From contig NC_092577.1 of the NCBI RefSeq assembly GCF_037975245.1, positions 9,709,013 to 9,773,012 on the forward strand: DNA of 64,000 nt, given 5' to 3'. The DNA is from Apostichopus japonicus. Its lineage: Eukaryota; Echinodermata; Holothuroidea; Aspidochirotida; Stichopodidae. Positions 22,695 through 36,720 of this stretch are shown piece by piece. Numbering within the stretch: position 1 is the first letter of the stretch; each line of letters begins with the position of its first letter. The notes under the pieces are model-generated. The model did no database searches, was not told the origin of the DNA, and saw only the letters and a program-made list of their open reading frames with translations. A program made the position numbers and the translations under genes.

Positions 22695-24471
22695 CATTTA
22701 AAATGACAACACAGAACTCTAGTTAATACATATACATTGTTAATAAAACATATATTGCAGTTAATTGAAAATGTCATTCCTATGTTAATATGATACGGGA
22801 AACAGCACAAACTTCACTTTATGTGAGTTCGGGAGGAAGGTAGAATAATTGTTATTATAATTAGTTGATGATGATATGTCTCTGTGATACTTGATTAATT
22901 TTTCTCTCAAGTCATCAACTTGTGAAGAGTCTCTAAAGCTATGCTTTCGTTACATTGCTTCTGATTGGAAGGTCGTGATGGTTGCATTATTTGAATGCAC
23001 CACATTATGCAAATGAAAACTCAGCGTGATCCGTTATAGCTACACTTACTAGCAGCTCAACTACCAGTGGCGTCGCTAAAACACCCGGGGGGAGGTAGGG
23101 GTAAGTACCCTCCACGGAAATTCAGGAACGAAACGAAGTCAGCAAAAAACAAATTGGCAAAAAGGAAAATAGATACCAAGGTATATTATACAGGGTAGGC
23201 TACTTTTTATTACAGTTCGGAGAAAGTGGCGGATTCGATGATCCGCGGGGCGCCCCCCCCCCCCTATCCGTGGTCGTTGCCTAGGTATTACATAGGTTTC
23301 TACACCTACACCTCCCCTTCCCCCTTTTTGAACTCACACAAACTATCAAAGGAGTTATGAGCGCACACTTGCGATAAGAGCTAATTACAGAACTACTTTT
23401 TCAAGTCTAAATAAAGTCTAAATAAGCATCGGATTGAGCCATTTGACGTCTCAAAGTGCAATGACCTCTGGGGCAGGACCTTCTGAATCCCCCCCCCCCT
23501 CCCCACCTCCAACGTGGCGTTCACCTTACTTGATGCCATTGCGAATGATTGCAGAATGTTATAGGGCCTGTATGGTGTCATGAAAAATCAAAACAATACA
23601 ATTCGCCTTAACTCGACTTGAATGAATCTTACAATGCCCATCGCACCACACAATGTCAGCTACGCATCTGACAAAGATAATGGGGTTTTCAATTTAAAGG
23701 AGTGACTGTCCGATTTTGACATTCTCCAATATCATCATGGACATAAAAATTGTATTTCCTTTTGTCACAAGCTGAATAAATGTGAGTTTACCTGAAATTG
23801 CGAGATCAATATTACACAAAATGAGTCTTCAGTTTGCTTTCATGATTTCAACATTTCGGGGTTTGTTTCCATTTTTATGAAAAATTTGGCGATGCTAGTT
23901 CAGTTGATCAAAATCCTTTATGAAAATTTGACAATTTCATACCTTTTTAGTAATTTTAATTATAGGGCCTGGAAATCGAAATTGGATTTCCGAGCACACA
24001 ATGTTTAGTACTGGCGTCACATGTACGCACCAAGTGACGTGTTCATTAGTACAGCTTAGACTTGAAGGTAACCAAATAACATTGAAAGAGCCAGGCGTGT
24101 AGTAACCGGAAATGTCAGACTTAAAGGGATATTTCAGTGGCTATAACCTCTTCTTTGCGTAAAAAGAATTATGTAAACTTTTCTAAATCTTTAAGTCAAA
24201 GGTCACATTCTTAAAGCATTTTATATGGTGAAGTTACGAAACTTTCAAATCAAAAATTACATTTTTTTTATACAAAACAAATAACAAGAAGAAAACAGAT
24301 CCCCACCCCTACCAATTGCAACTCGACCCCTCCCCCCCCCCAAAAAAAAGAAAACTTCATAGGAGTCATTAAAGCACAACCTTGCTTGTAGGTCTAATTA
24401 CATATTTAATTTATATCCTAAACTATGCCTCAGAATTCATCATTTCCATGTCTTAAACTTGAATTCTTTTC
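22695..24471. other. No gene seen
   Basis: Three poly-C patches (near 23248, 23489, 24328). The blocks at ~23320-23395 and ~24340-24405 resemble each other and may be old copies of one repeat. Confidence 0.4.
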
Positions 24472-24658
24472 CTAAGAAGACCCCAATCCCTCTATACACC
24501 AACTGCCCCCAGGACGAGCACTCCTTTATTTAAATCCTGTCTCCCCCCCCCCTCTCAAAGAGGACAAATATAGTGTGCCTATAAGGCTCCAGAGGTTGTT
24601 ATACAGGCACTGCATGTGCATTTTACAAGTTTAATCTATACAGAGGATGATCATAGCT
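24472..24658. repeat. Dispersed repeat C, copy 1
   Basis: About 187 bp running from taagaagaccccaatccc through aggacgagcactcctttatt and cctataaggctcca to gaggatgatcatagct. It is matched at high identity by 29051-29256. It has a poly-C run inside. No terminal repeats or target duplications found; class unknown. Confidence 0.85.
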
Positions 24659-25388
24659 GTCAAATGAATATTTAGTTTTTTTTTATTTATTTTTTATCAG
24701 GTTTGTACTTTTTCTGCTAAAGATACTCGTGTAGAACTATATATCTAAAAAAAAATAGGTTTAGATGAAGACACCAAAACCCGACTAAATCTTAGCTTTA
24801 ATGCTTTAAAGCTTTAATGCTTTGATGCTTTCGTATAATTTCTTTATGCGATTCCGTTCTGTTACTTTAAAAGACATTAGCTTCAACGATTGTTTCCGAA
24901 GCATGAATAATACCAATGTAATGACATTTAAAGCTATGCATGGTTTATCAAGCAATAGTAATGACGTTTCAGTTCCTTCCGAACACTCTATTGACTTAAT
25001 GAGGCGCTAATGGTATTTACGTCGGTCAGGTGGAGATGAATTTAGCTCTCTTATTGACCGCTTCTTCTTCTTCTTTTTCTTCTTAGCTTAAATGATCAAT
25101 AAAATGTTTTTATCGTCTCGCATAACAGTTGATGGTCTACACCTGTACATGTGACGCATGTTTTCTCTTAGAGACCCAAACAGGGAAATGAGAGGAGTTA
25201 TAGATGAACATGCACAGGGCAAGGTCTAGATGGTCGGTTGTTATACGTTAACTAAGAATATATATATCTTGTATCCAAGCAATATACATGGATTACACTG
25301 ATTAGCTCACTGTTAATGTTTATGTTTGTCCTTTTGTTAGTGAAAGACTTCTTTAACAGATCCTCTGAAAGATAACTCCAAAAATCGA
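24659..25388. other. No gene seen
   Basis: A 62-codon frame at 24822-25010 contains VMTFKAMHGL, faintly like the end of some non-LTR retrotransposon proteins, but the match is too short to call. Confidence 0.3.
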
Positions 25389-25710
25389 CAAAATGACTTA
25401 TTGACAAATACAAATCTCATGCAAAATACAGAGTCACTTACTTCAATTGCAGAACATAGATATTCAGTCGCATATTATGCAAATTCAGTCGCATAATATG
25501 CATATTCAGTCGTGCATATTCAGTCGCATATTATGCATATTCACTCCGTAGTATGAACATTCAGTAAAGAATAGTGTGTATATTTGGGCTATTCCCGTCA
25601 AGTTCCTCCCAAAAGCGCAAAATTACTTATTAACAACAATTCTCAAGCAAAATACAGAGTCACTTACTTCAATTGCAGAACATAGATATTCAATCGCGTC
25701 TTATGCATAA
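25389..25710. repeat. ~229-bp direct duplication with CATATTATGC words
   Basis: The block aatacagagtcacttacttc plus caattgcagaacatagatat occurs at ~25425 and ~25653. Between them attcagtcgcatattatgc is repeated three to four times. Confidence 0.8.
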
Positions 25711-27339
25711 TCATACTTTAAATCAGTAATATACATATTATGCATAATCAATCATACAGGATGAATATTTAGTAATTTATAGTATGCCTATTCAGACCAT
25801 TTCCGTCAAGAGCTGAAAAGTATTCATTTCTGCAGCCAGTTGGCATTTTTTTTTCCGTCACCCTCTACTGTCCTCCCTCACATCATGCTTGAAAATGCTT
25901 GAACGGACAGTATGAACAGTTCCAAACCTTTATTTGATCGATAGAATACATTCAAACTGCTCAAAATTACAGTAAAAGTTAGTTTGATGCTTTAGTTCAA
26001 AATATATTATAGAAATAAATTCCAAACTGGGCGATTTATATAAGAAGGACATTATTCTTTTTCTCAAGCGCAAAGAGAGATATTTCAAAAATCGATATGT
26101 TACGAAGTTTTATAAGCATTTCTTGTAGGTAATATCTACTGTAACAAACAGTATGTAACTATAAAACACCTCGGGTTTTTTCATCTACTTCGTTTTCCAT
26201 AGACGTAACCACATACAAACGATCCTGGCTAATCTCTAATCTCACTCACACATGCCGGCGAAATTTAATGTTCCTTTATGCATTGGTTTGAATGCAGGCC
26301 TGTCACTAATTAACTACCGTCAATTTCCTCTCAATTGTTTTGGCATTTAGAAAATATTTTTGTCCTTACTTCATTAGTGTAGAAAGAGACCTACTGATGA
26401 CGTTCCCATGGTAATCATCACAGCCATCGATGAGGACCAATAGACTACAGTGTAAGGAGCAATGGGCGCTATGAGCAGGAACGTTAGCCTACCAGAACAG
26501 CCCGCTGTAAGACGAAAGACACAAGGCTTTGTGACGTCATCACCGTCTACGCATGACGTAACAGTAAGTAACAATTCTTATAGATGTCGTAAGGACAAGG
26601 TTGACTTAAGTCTAACAAGATCCTATCCTAAGGTGCTTTAAGTAGATTCGATTAGATATGTATTATTGGATTGCACTTTCAGACCTATACGACATTTGTA
26701 GTATCAAAGCAAGGCATGTTCTGGACTACTTTAAAGAAGCGCAAGGTGGTTGAATATATTAATAATAATAACAATAATCATAATTATAATCATGATCATG
26801 ATCATGATCATGGTCATGATAATAATAATAATAATACTACTAATAATAATAATAATCAGCCGTTAGTTTTACGACGCTAAAGCGACCACAAATGTAGGAG
26901 AAACCAGCAAGAGCTTATGGATTACAACTAACACGTCGGGTGGGTTCCAATTCATCATTTGAACACAAATTTGGAATCTTTGCGATTTAGAAAGTCGTTT
27001 CAGATGGAAAAGCCGTAGATTGCTCTTGGATGAAACCCTACCTTACTATGACCCGGCTGGGAATCGAACCCAGAATCTCCCGATCGCTAAGAATATAGAA
27101 TAAGAAGCTAAGAATATATTATCAAGACTTACATTAGATAGACACCACGTATTATCGAACACATAAACAATGGAATGTATTCTATGCTATACTTAAAACA
27201 GTGTTCAGAACTACATTTTCAGTTTCACAGGACACATTATAAGAGGAAAACAGGGCATTAACCATTAACCACTAAGTTCCTTTAAACCAGCATTTAGAGC
27301 TTCAATAACTGTGCAAGAGTTATCAGTAAAACGTTTAGA
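25711..27339. other. Gene-poor stretch with microsatellite and tRNA-like fragment
   Basis: Contains aat/cat trinucleotide repeats at ~26756-26855, including catgatcatgatcatgatca, and two CRE-like sites near 26533 and 26562. A tRNA 3'-half-like string (minus strand, box B gggttcgattcc, near 27060-27080) is probably a SINE scrap. No gene supported. Confidence 0.45.
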
Positions 27340-28145
27340 CCGTATTGGCAGGTTTGAAGCAGGAAGTATATGCTTTGAAGCAAGAATTCTATACTTTGAA
27401 ACATGAATTCAATGCTTTGAAGCAGGAAGTCTATGTGTTGAAGCAGGAATTCTATGCATTGAAGCAGGAAGTTTATGCTTTTAAGCAGGAAGTATATGCT
27501 TTGAAGCAGGAATTTTATGCCTTGAAGCAGGAATTTTATGCCTTGCAGCAGGATGCATATGCTTTGAAGCAAGAATATATGCTTTGAAGCAGGAAGTATA
27601 TGCTTTGAAGCAGTAATTCTATGCTTAGAAGCAGGAAGTCTATACTCTTACGCAGGAAGTCTATGCTTTTAAGCAGGAATTCTGTGCTTTGAAGCAGGAA
27701 GTATATGTTTTGAAGCAGGAAGTCTATGCTTTTAAGCAGGAAGTATATATGCTTTGAAACAGGAAGTGTATGCTTTGATTCAGGAATTGTATGCTTTGAA
27801 GCAGGAAGTCTATGCCTTTAAGCAGGAAGTCTATGCTTTTAAGCAGGAAGTATATATGATTTGAAACAGGAAGTATATGCTTTGATTCAGGAATTGTATG
27901 CTTTGAAGCAGTAATTGTATGCTTTGAAGCAGGGAGTATATGATTTGAATCAGGAAGTAAATGCTTAGAAGCAGGAAGTCTGTGCCTTGAAGCAGGAAGT
28001 CTATGCTTTTAAGCAGGAAGTCTGTGCTTTGAAACAGGAAGTATCTGTTTTGAAACAGGAAGTATATGCTTTGAAGCAGGAAGAATATGCTTTGAAGCAG
28101 GAAGTCTATGCTTTGAAGCAGGAAGTCTACGCTCTGAAGTTTTAA
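27340..28145. repeat. 21-bp minisatellite (heptad-coding register)
   Basis: About 38 copies of tatgctttgaagcaggaagt and close variants. Because the unit is 21 bp, frames remain open: + strand 27345-27587 reads LKQEVYA-type heptads and the minus strand 27831-28151 reads LLQSIYF-type heptads. No splice signals or flanking coding sequence support a gene. Confidence 0.92.
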
Positions 28146-29050
28146 GCCCAATTTTAATGTCTACATGCATATAAACAGATAGAGAGATAGACAACACTTC
28201 AGAGTAATGTCAAGTCGCATACTATGACAAGACTTCCTCGGGATATTTACCTAAAGTTGTTCAGAAGAGACGCGTTTCTATGACATTCGATATTTTGGTT
28301 ATGTTCGTCGCGTCAAACAAGCAAAGATTCCATTAGTTTTTGTTTATTTTTGGTTTTAAATTTCATGACGTCAACATTTTGTCTGGTGGGGAGGTATCTG
28401 ATCTGGTTACCATAGAAACCTAACGATCAAATGACGTCATTCCCATCTTGGATCTTCATAGGTGGCATTCTTTCCTGAGAGAGAGAAAGACAAAATTAAT
28501 ATTAATATTTCATCGAATAAAGATGATACAAAGATGAAACATTAACTAAAACATCGTTTTTATTCCCACACGGAATCCGAAAATAGAGTTGTTATCTAAG
28601 TTTGGGGATTTGCGAAGCACAAAGCATGTTGATAAATTGAAGAACCTTTTTTTTATTTAAAAAACAAAAAGAAAATGTCACGTGTTTTGTTGCAGGGCAG
28701 GGCAGGGCGGACTGAAATGTTCACAAATCTAAGCTAAAGAAACAAAATAACAGACGAGTAGTGATGATGTAAAGAGTCGAACCTTTTGATCAAGTCAAGT
28801 CACCCTTGGGGAGAGTCACAAGTTTGTCTAAGTCAAGTCAAGTCGAGAAAAAAAAAGTTTTCAAAGGAGACACAAACGTATGCAGCATTATTGATTTATG
28901 TTATAGGGATAACTGTGATGAAAAACATCACCAAACAGCTAAGAAAAATATCATTCTATTTAAGATGTGACACAAGTTTAAAATTTTCCTTCAAGTACTT
29001 GGAAACTTGATCAAGTCTAAATATGACATCATCGGGCCACATTTGTGTTA
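28146..29050. other. No gene seen
   Basis: Includes a gttaccatagaaac X-box-like site near 28397 and a CRE near 28432. The stretch 28918-29000 is distantly similar to 4330-4430. Confidence 0.35.
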
Positions 29051-29256
29051 CTAAGAAGACCCCAATCCCCCTACATGTCAGTTGACGTCAACTACCCCAG
29101 GACGAGCACTCCTTTATTTAAATCTTGTCTCCCAGCCCCCCCCCCCTTCCCGCCAAAAAGAGGACAAATATATGGTGCCTATAAGGCTCCATAGGTTGTT
29201 ATACAGGAACTGTATGTGCATTTTACAAGTTTAATCTACAGAGGATGATCATAGCT
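29051..29256. repeat. Dispersed repeat C, copy 2
   Basis: Same block as 24472-24658, in the same orientation, with a short insertion around gtcagttgacgtca near 29080 and a longer poly-C. Confidence 0.85.
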
Positions 29257-31430
29257 TTTTACTTCATTTATATTTTCTGAAATGGAGATGTTTTTTTTTA
29301 CTTCAAATTCTGAATTTCAAATATTGAAGCTCTTAACAATGACCTAACTATGGCATTAGTTTTATGTCGACACTGTTGTAAATATGAACAGAACACAAAA
29401 GGAAAGTACCAGGTTTCGGAGCAATTTTACATCACAGATTTACAAACTGACGGCTACCAGACTCAACTTTCAAACTAGGACATCTCCCAACGGAGTCAAA
29501 TGTTGCCTAGCTGTTTGGGGGGGGGGGGGGCGGTTGTTCTTCCTTAAGAACTCTGTCATATATGAACCGAAGATGATGGCTAGGCCCGTGTCTCATTTAT
29601 GTCAATTCAATTAACACGTGACTCCAGTCACGTACGTAACAAAAATCTGCCAGTGCCAACTCGAGTCAGTAGTTGACTTACACAATTCACATTAATGTGA
29701 TAACATAAGTGCATTTCAGATCGTCCATGTTATGATCAGGTTGATTGAAATGTTCAAGCACAGGAAAGAGATTGTATGTTTGTGATTATTCAATCGAATC
29801 CGGACTGGAAGGCGCTTTGTGACGTTATTCGGAGTTGAAATACTACAAGAGTTAAACAAGATAAAATGGTTATATTTCGCACACGTCTTTGAGAAGCAGA
29901 TCTACTCTCAGTTGTTTTTTTAGAAAATTCGTCTCACTTATTTCAATATTTACGCCCTTCGGTGGACTGGAAAGGGGTTAATCTGTATTATTTCCATTAT
30001 AACACCTGAACTACACACGTAGACAGCTATATACAACTATAAATAACTGTTTGGTCCATTAACTCTAAATGACATATACATATAATGCACTTTTGTAGAT
30101 AATTGAGTTGCGAAATAAATACACTAATTCAGAAAAAGAAAGGTCAACAACAGAAATCTGACTGAGAGACTACAAAATATAAAAAAGTTATGTAAAAATA
30201 ATAACAATGTATTTATATATATATATCAAATATATCAAATATACATATACATATCTACGAAAGTGCATCAAACCTTTATTATAATACCTAGGCCTTCATT
30301 ATAATACATAGGCCATCCTTATAATACATAGGCCTATCTCAAAGTATGCTATAATTGCTTTTAAATTGTTACAGACTTCCATAGTGTTTGCTAAAAGTCT
30401 TCAGCTGCGTACAGCCAAACTATTGATCAACTATACCGATAATCATATCACCACTTTGTGGGAGAATATATCCCTACAGTAAACGTATGAACAAATTTCA
30501 CGTCATTACTGTCAGACTTTAGTGAATCCATTTCATTTCCATCGCAGTTTCTTTTCTGTTTTTATGTTCAGAGCAAAGCTCAACCGAGTCCATCAATATC
30601 TTTCACACACTCAAATGTTTACTCGAGCTTGCTTGAAGTAATCAACATAGCTCATGCCTATATTTAAATAATGGGATGTTTGATCTTTACAAGGACTTTT
30701 TCATCACACATGGTTGTTTCTCTTTCATCAAGAAACGGCTTTCAATAAACTGGGTCCATTTAAGCTGATACAAGGCCGCGAAGATAACTTTGATCAGTAC
30801 AGAGTGTTCTTAACAACTATACCTGCTTCCAAGAGACTTTTCTCTATCGTCTGCTTTCTGTTAATGCAATTTTTGACAAATGTCATTTCGGTTAGTACAT
30901 CTACTACTGAACCGTAAATCATCTTGTCTCAGGTAATCAGAAGCAAAAGGAAGTTATGGCACGCCGTTCTGAACTTAATCCATCAATGATTTTAACCATT
31001 CTAATATATCTGTCGACGGTTAGTTCCATCCAGACGGAATGAGTCCTTAAATATTGTCAACAATAGGATACGATTAACAACCAAACATTCGTGTTTTTAA
31101 ATCGACTTTTTGACTTTTTGAGATAATGATGATGATAACTTTAAAGAATTTCGTTTTTAAATCTAGAATTGAATAGCAAGGTCACATTCATTTGTGTTGA
31201 CTAAAATAGTTTTACAAGTTTTATTTCAAAAGAACAGACAAAGTCGATAAAGTGTAAATGGATAAATTTTATACAGATGTTTAGTTTTGATATATCATAG
31301 GTCAATAGAGCCAAAAATATTCTAGTACTGTTTCAATAGCTATGCCAGTTTTAAAGATACTCAGCTTTAAAATATATTCAATCACGCAAATACAACAGTG
31401 ACGATGACGTAGGCTCCACAGAGCAGGTTT
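29257..31430. other. No gene seen
   Basis: A G13 run near 29517-29530 is the only long poly-G on this strand. cctaggcc-type words repeat at 30285-30335. No supported gene. Confidence 0.4.
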
Positions 31431-31965
31431 ATATAGTAAATATATTTTATACATTTTATATAGGTTATATAGTTTATATGGTTTATATAGTTTATATAGT
31501 TTATATATAGTTTATATATATAGTTTATATAGTTATATATAGTTTATATACTTAAAATAGTTGATATTTTTATATAGTTTATATAGTTTACATAGTTGAC
31601 ATAGTTGATATAGTTCATTTAGTTTATATAGTTAATATAGTTAATATATTTTATATGGTTTATATAGTTTATATATAGTTTATATATAGTATATATATAT
31701 AGTTTATATAGTTATATATAGTTTATGTAATTAACATAGTTTATATATTTTATATAGTTTATAAAGTTTACATAGTTGATATACTTAATTTAGTTTATAT
31801 AGTTCACATAGTTCATATTGTTTACATAGTTTACATAGTTGATATTGATATAGTTGATATAAGTGATATAGTTGATATAGTTATATATAGTTGATATAGT
31901 TACATATAGTTGATATAGTTACATATAATTGATATTGTTACATATAGTTTAGATCGTTGAGACAC
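31431..31965. repeat. TATATAGTT minisatellite
   Basis: About 530 bp of tttatatagtttatatagt, gatatagttgatatag and tacatatagttgat words, changing gradually along the array. Confidence 0.93.
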
Positions 31966-32740
31966 TTTATATAACCGTTGTTCATCACCCTTGGATGATA
32001 TTCAATACCTTTGTTGGTATTTTTGTAACATCTTGTATAAGTTATAGAAGTCCTTTCTTTCACTCTTGAGTTTGTGTGGCATCTGGAGAAGAGATCTTAT
32101 TGTCTTTACATATTAAACTAAGTCGTCCAGCCGCTTTAATGTGATGAATCTCAGATATTTTAAAAGAGACATCCATCACAACTTAAAATTAGTAAAGTAT
32201 ATAGAAGTTCAGTCTGGTCTGCAAACTGCAGTCACTGTTGGGTAGTTTTGTAATGATCTGTAACATATATTTTGTTCTACAATACCATCCTTCAAGTTTT
32301 CCAATTTTTCTAACAGCATTGAAAGTACGAGAAAGCTTAATACGAAAATGGTCTGAGCGACTTCTTGGTTCTGTTGTCTATCAAAATTATTAATTAATTA
32401 CCTGCTCGTAACCACCCTTACCTTGCTTGAAATGTCTAGAAAGGTGTCTTTATCATAATTTCATAAGATTACAATCCTTGTTGAGTTACTAAAAGTCATT
32501 TTAGTCAATTTAAATTGATGTCTAAATAGTAAAAAGCTGCTTTCATTTTATGGTCACCGAATTACACTTTTTTAAGAAGAATTTTCCGCATTCTCCCGTT
32601 TTACGGTTTTGCTATAAACAAGACTCAGAATCACTTTATTTTATCACCTGCAGTTCTCGTTAGTTCGTTTATCCATTAGGATGAAAACATTTGCCGTTCT
32701 AAAAGTACACTATACTGAGAAGGTTCGGTTTTTCTTGTTT
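31966..32740. other. No gene seen
   Basis: AT-rich. The words cgtccagccgctttaatg near 32127 recur in related form near 39600 and 49708 and may mark ends of an old repeat. Confidence 0.35.
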
Positions 32741-32818
32741 TTGTTGATGTTGATGCTGATGTTAATGCTGATGTTGATGCTGATGTTGATGCTGATGTTG
32801 ATGCTGATGTTGATGTTT
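32741..32818. repeat. GTTGATGCTGAT microsatellite
   Basis: About six units of gttgatgctgat, a 12-bp word built from GTTGAT and GCTGAT. Confidence 0.9.
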
Positions 32819-34769
32819 TTTTTCTTTCTTTTTTTAAAAAACGATGGGTTCAGTTAATTTCTACGTCCGACCTATTTTGGGAACAATTTTGTTACGTAGT
32901 AACATTAGAACATTTTATCCAATTGAGTTCTTTAAACATGATAGCATCTGAAAAATAACATCAAATTTGACACAAGTTTTCCACATCTGGGTAACGTAAA
33001 CTTGGCTAATAAATATCTGGTTAATGTTATCACCCATGTATGGTTATCTGAACTTCAAATCTAAGAAAATAATTGTAGAGTATAAAAGTAGAGTTTAGCC
33101 TATAACGAAGAATGAGAGAAGATGTATTACTATCATTTTAAATTAAGAAAGTTAAAAGAACCTCTAAATTCTTGGTAGAAACAATTCCCGTTTCTTTTCT
33201 CTTATTGACAGAATGCCATCAAACTTCTTCAAAAGATAGCAATTAAAATTAACTGATATGACTTTGACAATCCTGTTTTGGCCCAAAAATTAATTCCGTT
33301 AACTAAAAATTCTGAATTTTTTATTATATTCCAAATCCATCATAAATAATATCAACCCTTGTTGTTATTTGTTATCATTATCTTTTTCAGTTTATTTACA
33401 CAGCCGGGCTTATAAAAATCCGTAAACATATATCAAAGCGGAAATTCATAATAATCTATGAGAGTTTTTATTACTTCTTTTATCGGCAACAATAAATTAA
33501 GAAAAAGTGCATTCAGAGATTTAAAAATTGATGACTACGCTCTCCAAACCTCCTTGAAACATAGCTGTTAATTTTTCTTGATTTATTTTTATTTTATTTA
33601 TTGATAATATGTGTATATATGGACTGTCGCTGAAGCACTTTCCTCTTGGAAAGAACAATAATACTTCGTATTATCTTAAGCTCATTAACTTCAACATATT
33701 AATCACGTGACTTTCATAATTACATATATAGCTTATGCTAGTTAGCCCGAATTGTATATATTTTTACGATTTAACTGCTTAACGATGTAACCCATAAAGT
33801 TATTAGTCATCCGTTTAATTTGACATCAACCAGAGTTCTTAACAAACTTGACGTAGATGTATGCGACTTTTCTGAACCAAAAAAGGGAAAAAAATGAAAC
33901 TTGTACACATTTATGTTACTTTGATCCTGTACATTTTTTTCCTTTTCTTTTTCCCTGCTTTGGTTTTTTCGCATTTTTTTGGGCGACCCTTTGCAATTAA
34001 TCGAAGTAGCAAACACGTTTAATTCCTCCCCTACCCCCCCCCCCCTGTTATTTGAACTTGCCTTAAACCTCAGAACAAAAATGCCAAGCAAATCAAACCC
34101 CTATAGACACGTTCTATCCTGAATTGAATTTTTACGTTACTACTATTTTTTTCATTCTGATTTTAAATTTATTATTCATTCTTTCCGTGTTTTCACTTAT
34201 TTATTAACTATGGGGGAGTCACCCTCGAGATGATCAGATTGAAAAATAATATAATTTCTTCAGTGTTCGATTTATTCATTTGCCCGGATAATTTATCTTC
34301 TTTCATATCAACCTTACCAAACGAATCTGTTCCTTCGCTTTCAGCGATATTTTCAATTACGTCATTAGCTAGAGGCATAGTAACACTTTCTTTTTCATTT
34401 GCCATATAAACCTTGGATGATAGGCTACTATTCAACTAGTCTGTTTTGGCAAAAGACATATATTCCTCCTTTATATCACCTATTTTTCTTGTTCTTATTT
34501 TTTCTTTAAGGCTTAACCTCGACTTAATTTAAGCTATATATACATTGATGGCATGTGTTTCTCCTACAAATGTCGTAAATATTTGTTACACCTCCTTAGG
34601 GAGTTTCATATTTCCCATATTAAAGTAATCTCATTTCGAAACAAAAGCGAATTAATTCAATTTTGTTCGGGTAAACAGTGACGGATTCTTTATATGCATG
34701 ATATTCAATATATGTGCAAAGAGATTCTGCAGCAATAAGGATATAAATACTTATAACAGACGGGAATAT
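32819..34769. other. No gene seen
   Basis: AT-rich with a poly-C run near 34034. No supported feature. Confidence 0.4.
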
Positions 34770-35452
34770 CAGGCGCGTATCCAGGACTTTCTAACCCGGG
34801 GGGCGCGAATTACTATCTAAGCGGAGCGCCACCATCGGTTGGCGCGCAGCGTGCAAGAAAATTTCTTGTTTTGAAACCCCCCAGATCACCGGAAACGGCA
34901 CTTCTCGGGCTTGAAATGACCAACCAGATGTACACTTTTTGCCTGAGAACCAAGTATTTCCTAATAGTTTGTTTTTTCCATCCATAACCTTTTTGAAGAT
35001 TGTCAACCCGGCACACATCATGTTCGAGCTGATCGCATCTCCTGTGGGTCTTTGCTTTTGTAGGTGATTCTACGTCGCGGCCCACAATACCCGTCAGCCC
35101 CACTTTTCAAGGTTTTAAGCCCCATATTTGTTCAGAATTTGAAAATTCACATTTCTCGTGAATAAACTCACTTCAAAACATACCCATAATGTTATACAAA
35201 ATTTCATCTATGGACAACCAATATAGAAAAAACTTCCTTTAACCCCTTTAACAGACCGGTCAAAATTGCACGAGTAGAGGGAAGTGTGATGTAGAATGTT
35301 GGTCAGAAATTTTCGAAAATTCAGACACAGTTAATTTATTGTTGTACAAATATTAAAACCTGTTATAACGGCTATTATAAAAATTGGTTAAAGGAAATGA
35401 AAAAATAGCAGATATTTCCGAAAGCGAACACTACACACATAGGCGTAGGAGG

Positions 35453-35844
35453 CGCGGCGGCAGTGGCGGAGCTAGGGGTATTGGTCAGGAGTGGCGAGAA
35501 TGGTCTGAAGGGGCGCTTTCGACACTATCTAGGCGGAGCGCCACCACTGGTTGGCGCGTAGCGTACAGAAATTTTTTGAGTAAAGATACTCCTAGATCGC
35601 CGGAAATGACCCTTTCCGGGCCTGGCTAATTTGCAGATAAACGAAGAATAAGGTGTTATCGCCAAATTACACCAACAAAATGTGACAAATGTCAATAAGT
35701 AGGTGAGAGCGCAATAAAAAAAGTCAATTATCTAGATAAGTAAAAAGTGGTAAAGAGCTGAAAAAGGCGCCAGCAGTCCATTTGAGTCCGTCAGGGGGGC
35801 ATCCGCCCCCCTGACCGTATGAACGCTCCGCCACTGTGCGGCGG
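35453..35844. mobile_element. hAT-type MITE, family A, copy 2
   Basis: Element 35461-35836 (376 bp), same ends and inner landmarks as 11852-12218. 8-bp target duplication matching at 7 of 8 (cgcggcgg / tgcggcgg). Confidence 0.88.
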
Positions 35845-36191
35845 GGGTGCAGGCCCTAATTCGCCATTACTAATGTAAAAGAGAGTTTTGACATAATTGG
35901 ACCTCGGTGCTATTTATACACCTACATGAGACATGTCGTTGTTTATATTAGCATCCCGCGGTATACTGCGCAATTTGAACGGACCGTACGGTACATGATT
36001 GCATGCGATGTAATAAGCGATGCTTGCTTATATGATATTGACATGAACACGTTGAACGCGCGCTTTGCGCGCGAAAATTTTTGGTTATTTTTTCAGGCAA
36101 GTCGCACAATTTTGAGGCTTTTCATCCTGGAACGCCATTTTCATGCTCACTGATATGATGTGATATCTGCTGTTTGCGTTACAAATTCGAA

Positions 36192-36440
36192 CAGGCGCGT
36201 AGCGAGGAATTTGCCAAGGGAGGGGCGAAGCCTGTAGGCAAATTATCTAAGCGTAGCGCCACCATAGGTTGGCGCGAAGCGTACAAGCAAATTTTGGCCG
36301 AAAATGTCTCCCAGATCGCTGGAAATGACACTTCCCAGGCCTTATAAGTTGCCTCTAAGCACTTTCTATTTTGAAATTACTTAGCGATATCATTTAAAAA
36401 AATGCTGAATGGGGGGGCGGGCGGTCGCCCCCATCCCAAA
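36192..36440. mobile_element. hAT-like MITE, family B, 3'-truncated copy
   Basis: Starts caggcgcgtagcgaggaatt and keeps the ctaagcgtagcgccaccat and ttggcgcgaagcgtacaag landmarks. It fades out in the C-rich end near 36437 without the terminal inverted repeat. Confidence 0.75.
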
Positions 36441-36720
36441 ATGAGTCATGTTCCCCGACGACACGGTCGAGTTCGAGACCAGCCACAGTTGGTTTCATAG
36501 CACAATTCTACACACGCGTTATGATAGACCATATATAGTATATATATAGATCATTAGTGAGAGAGGAAAATGGAAACGTCAAAAAATGGAGTTGTCGGTG
36601 TAAGGGGTAGGGTGAGTCACACTTTTACGAAATCATTGATCCGTCACTGGCTACCCTTTAGCGCTGTAATGATGTCACTGTTCTTCTTTCTCTTCCCGAT
36701 GTCTTCGCGTTTTGCTTTTA

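Noticed and set aside
24822-25010. Possible non-LTR retrotransposon remnant (FKAMHGL)
   Set aside because: The similarity is a handful of residues; no reverse transcriptase or endonuclease motifs nearby.
26374-26574. Minus-strand frame with a hydrophobic, membrane-like stretch
   Set aside because: No family match and no second exon; CRE-rich sequence alone does not support a gene.
27050-27090. tRNA gene on the minus strand
   Set aside because: Only the box B half is present; no box A or cloverleaf, so probably a SINE scrap.
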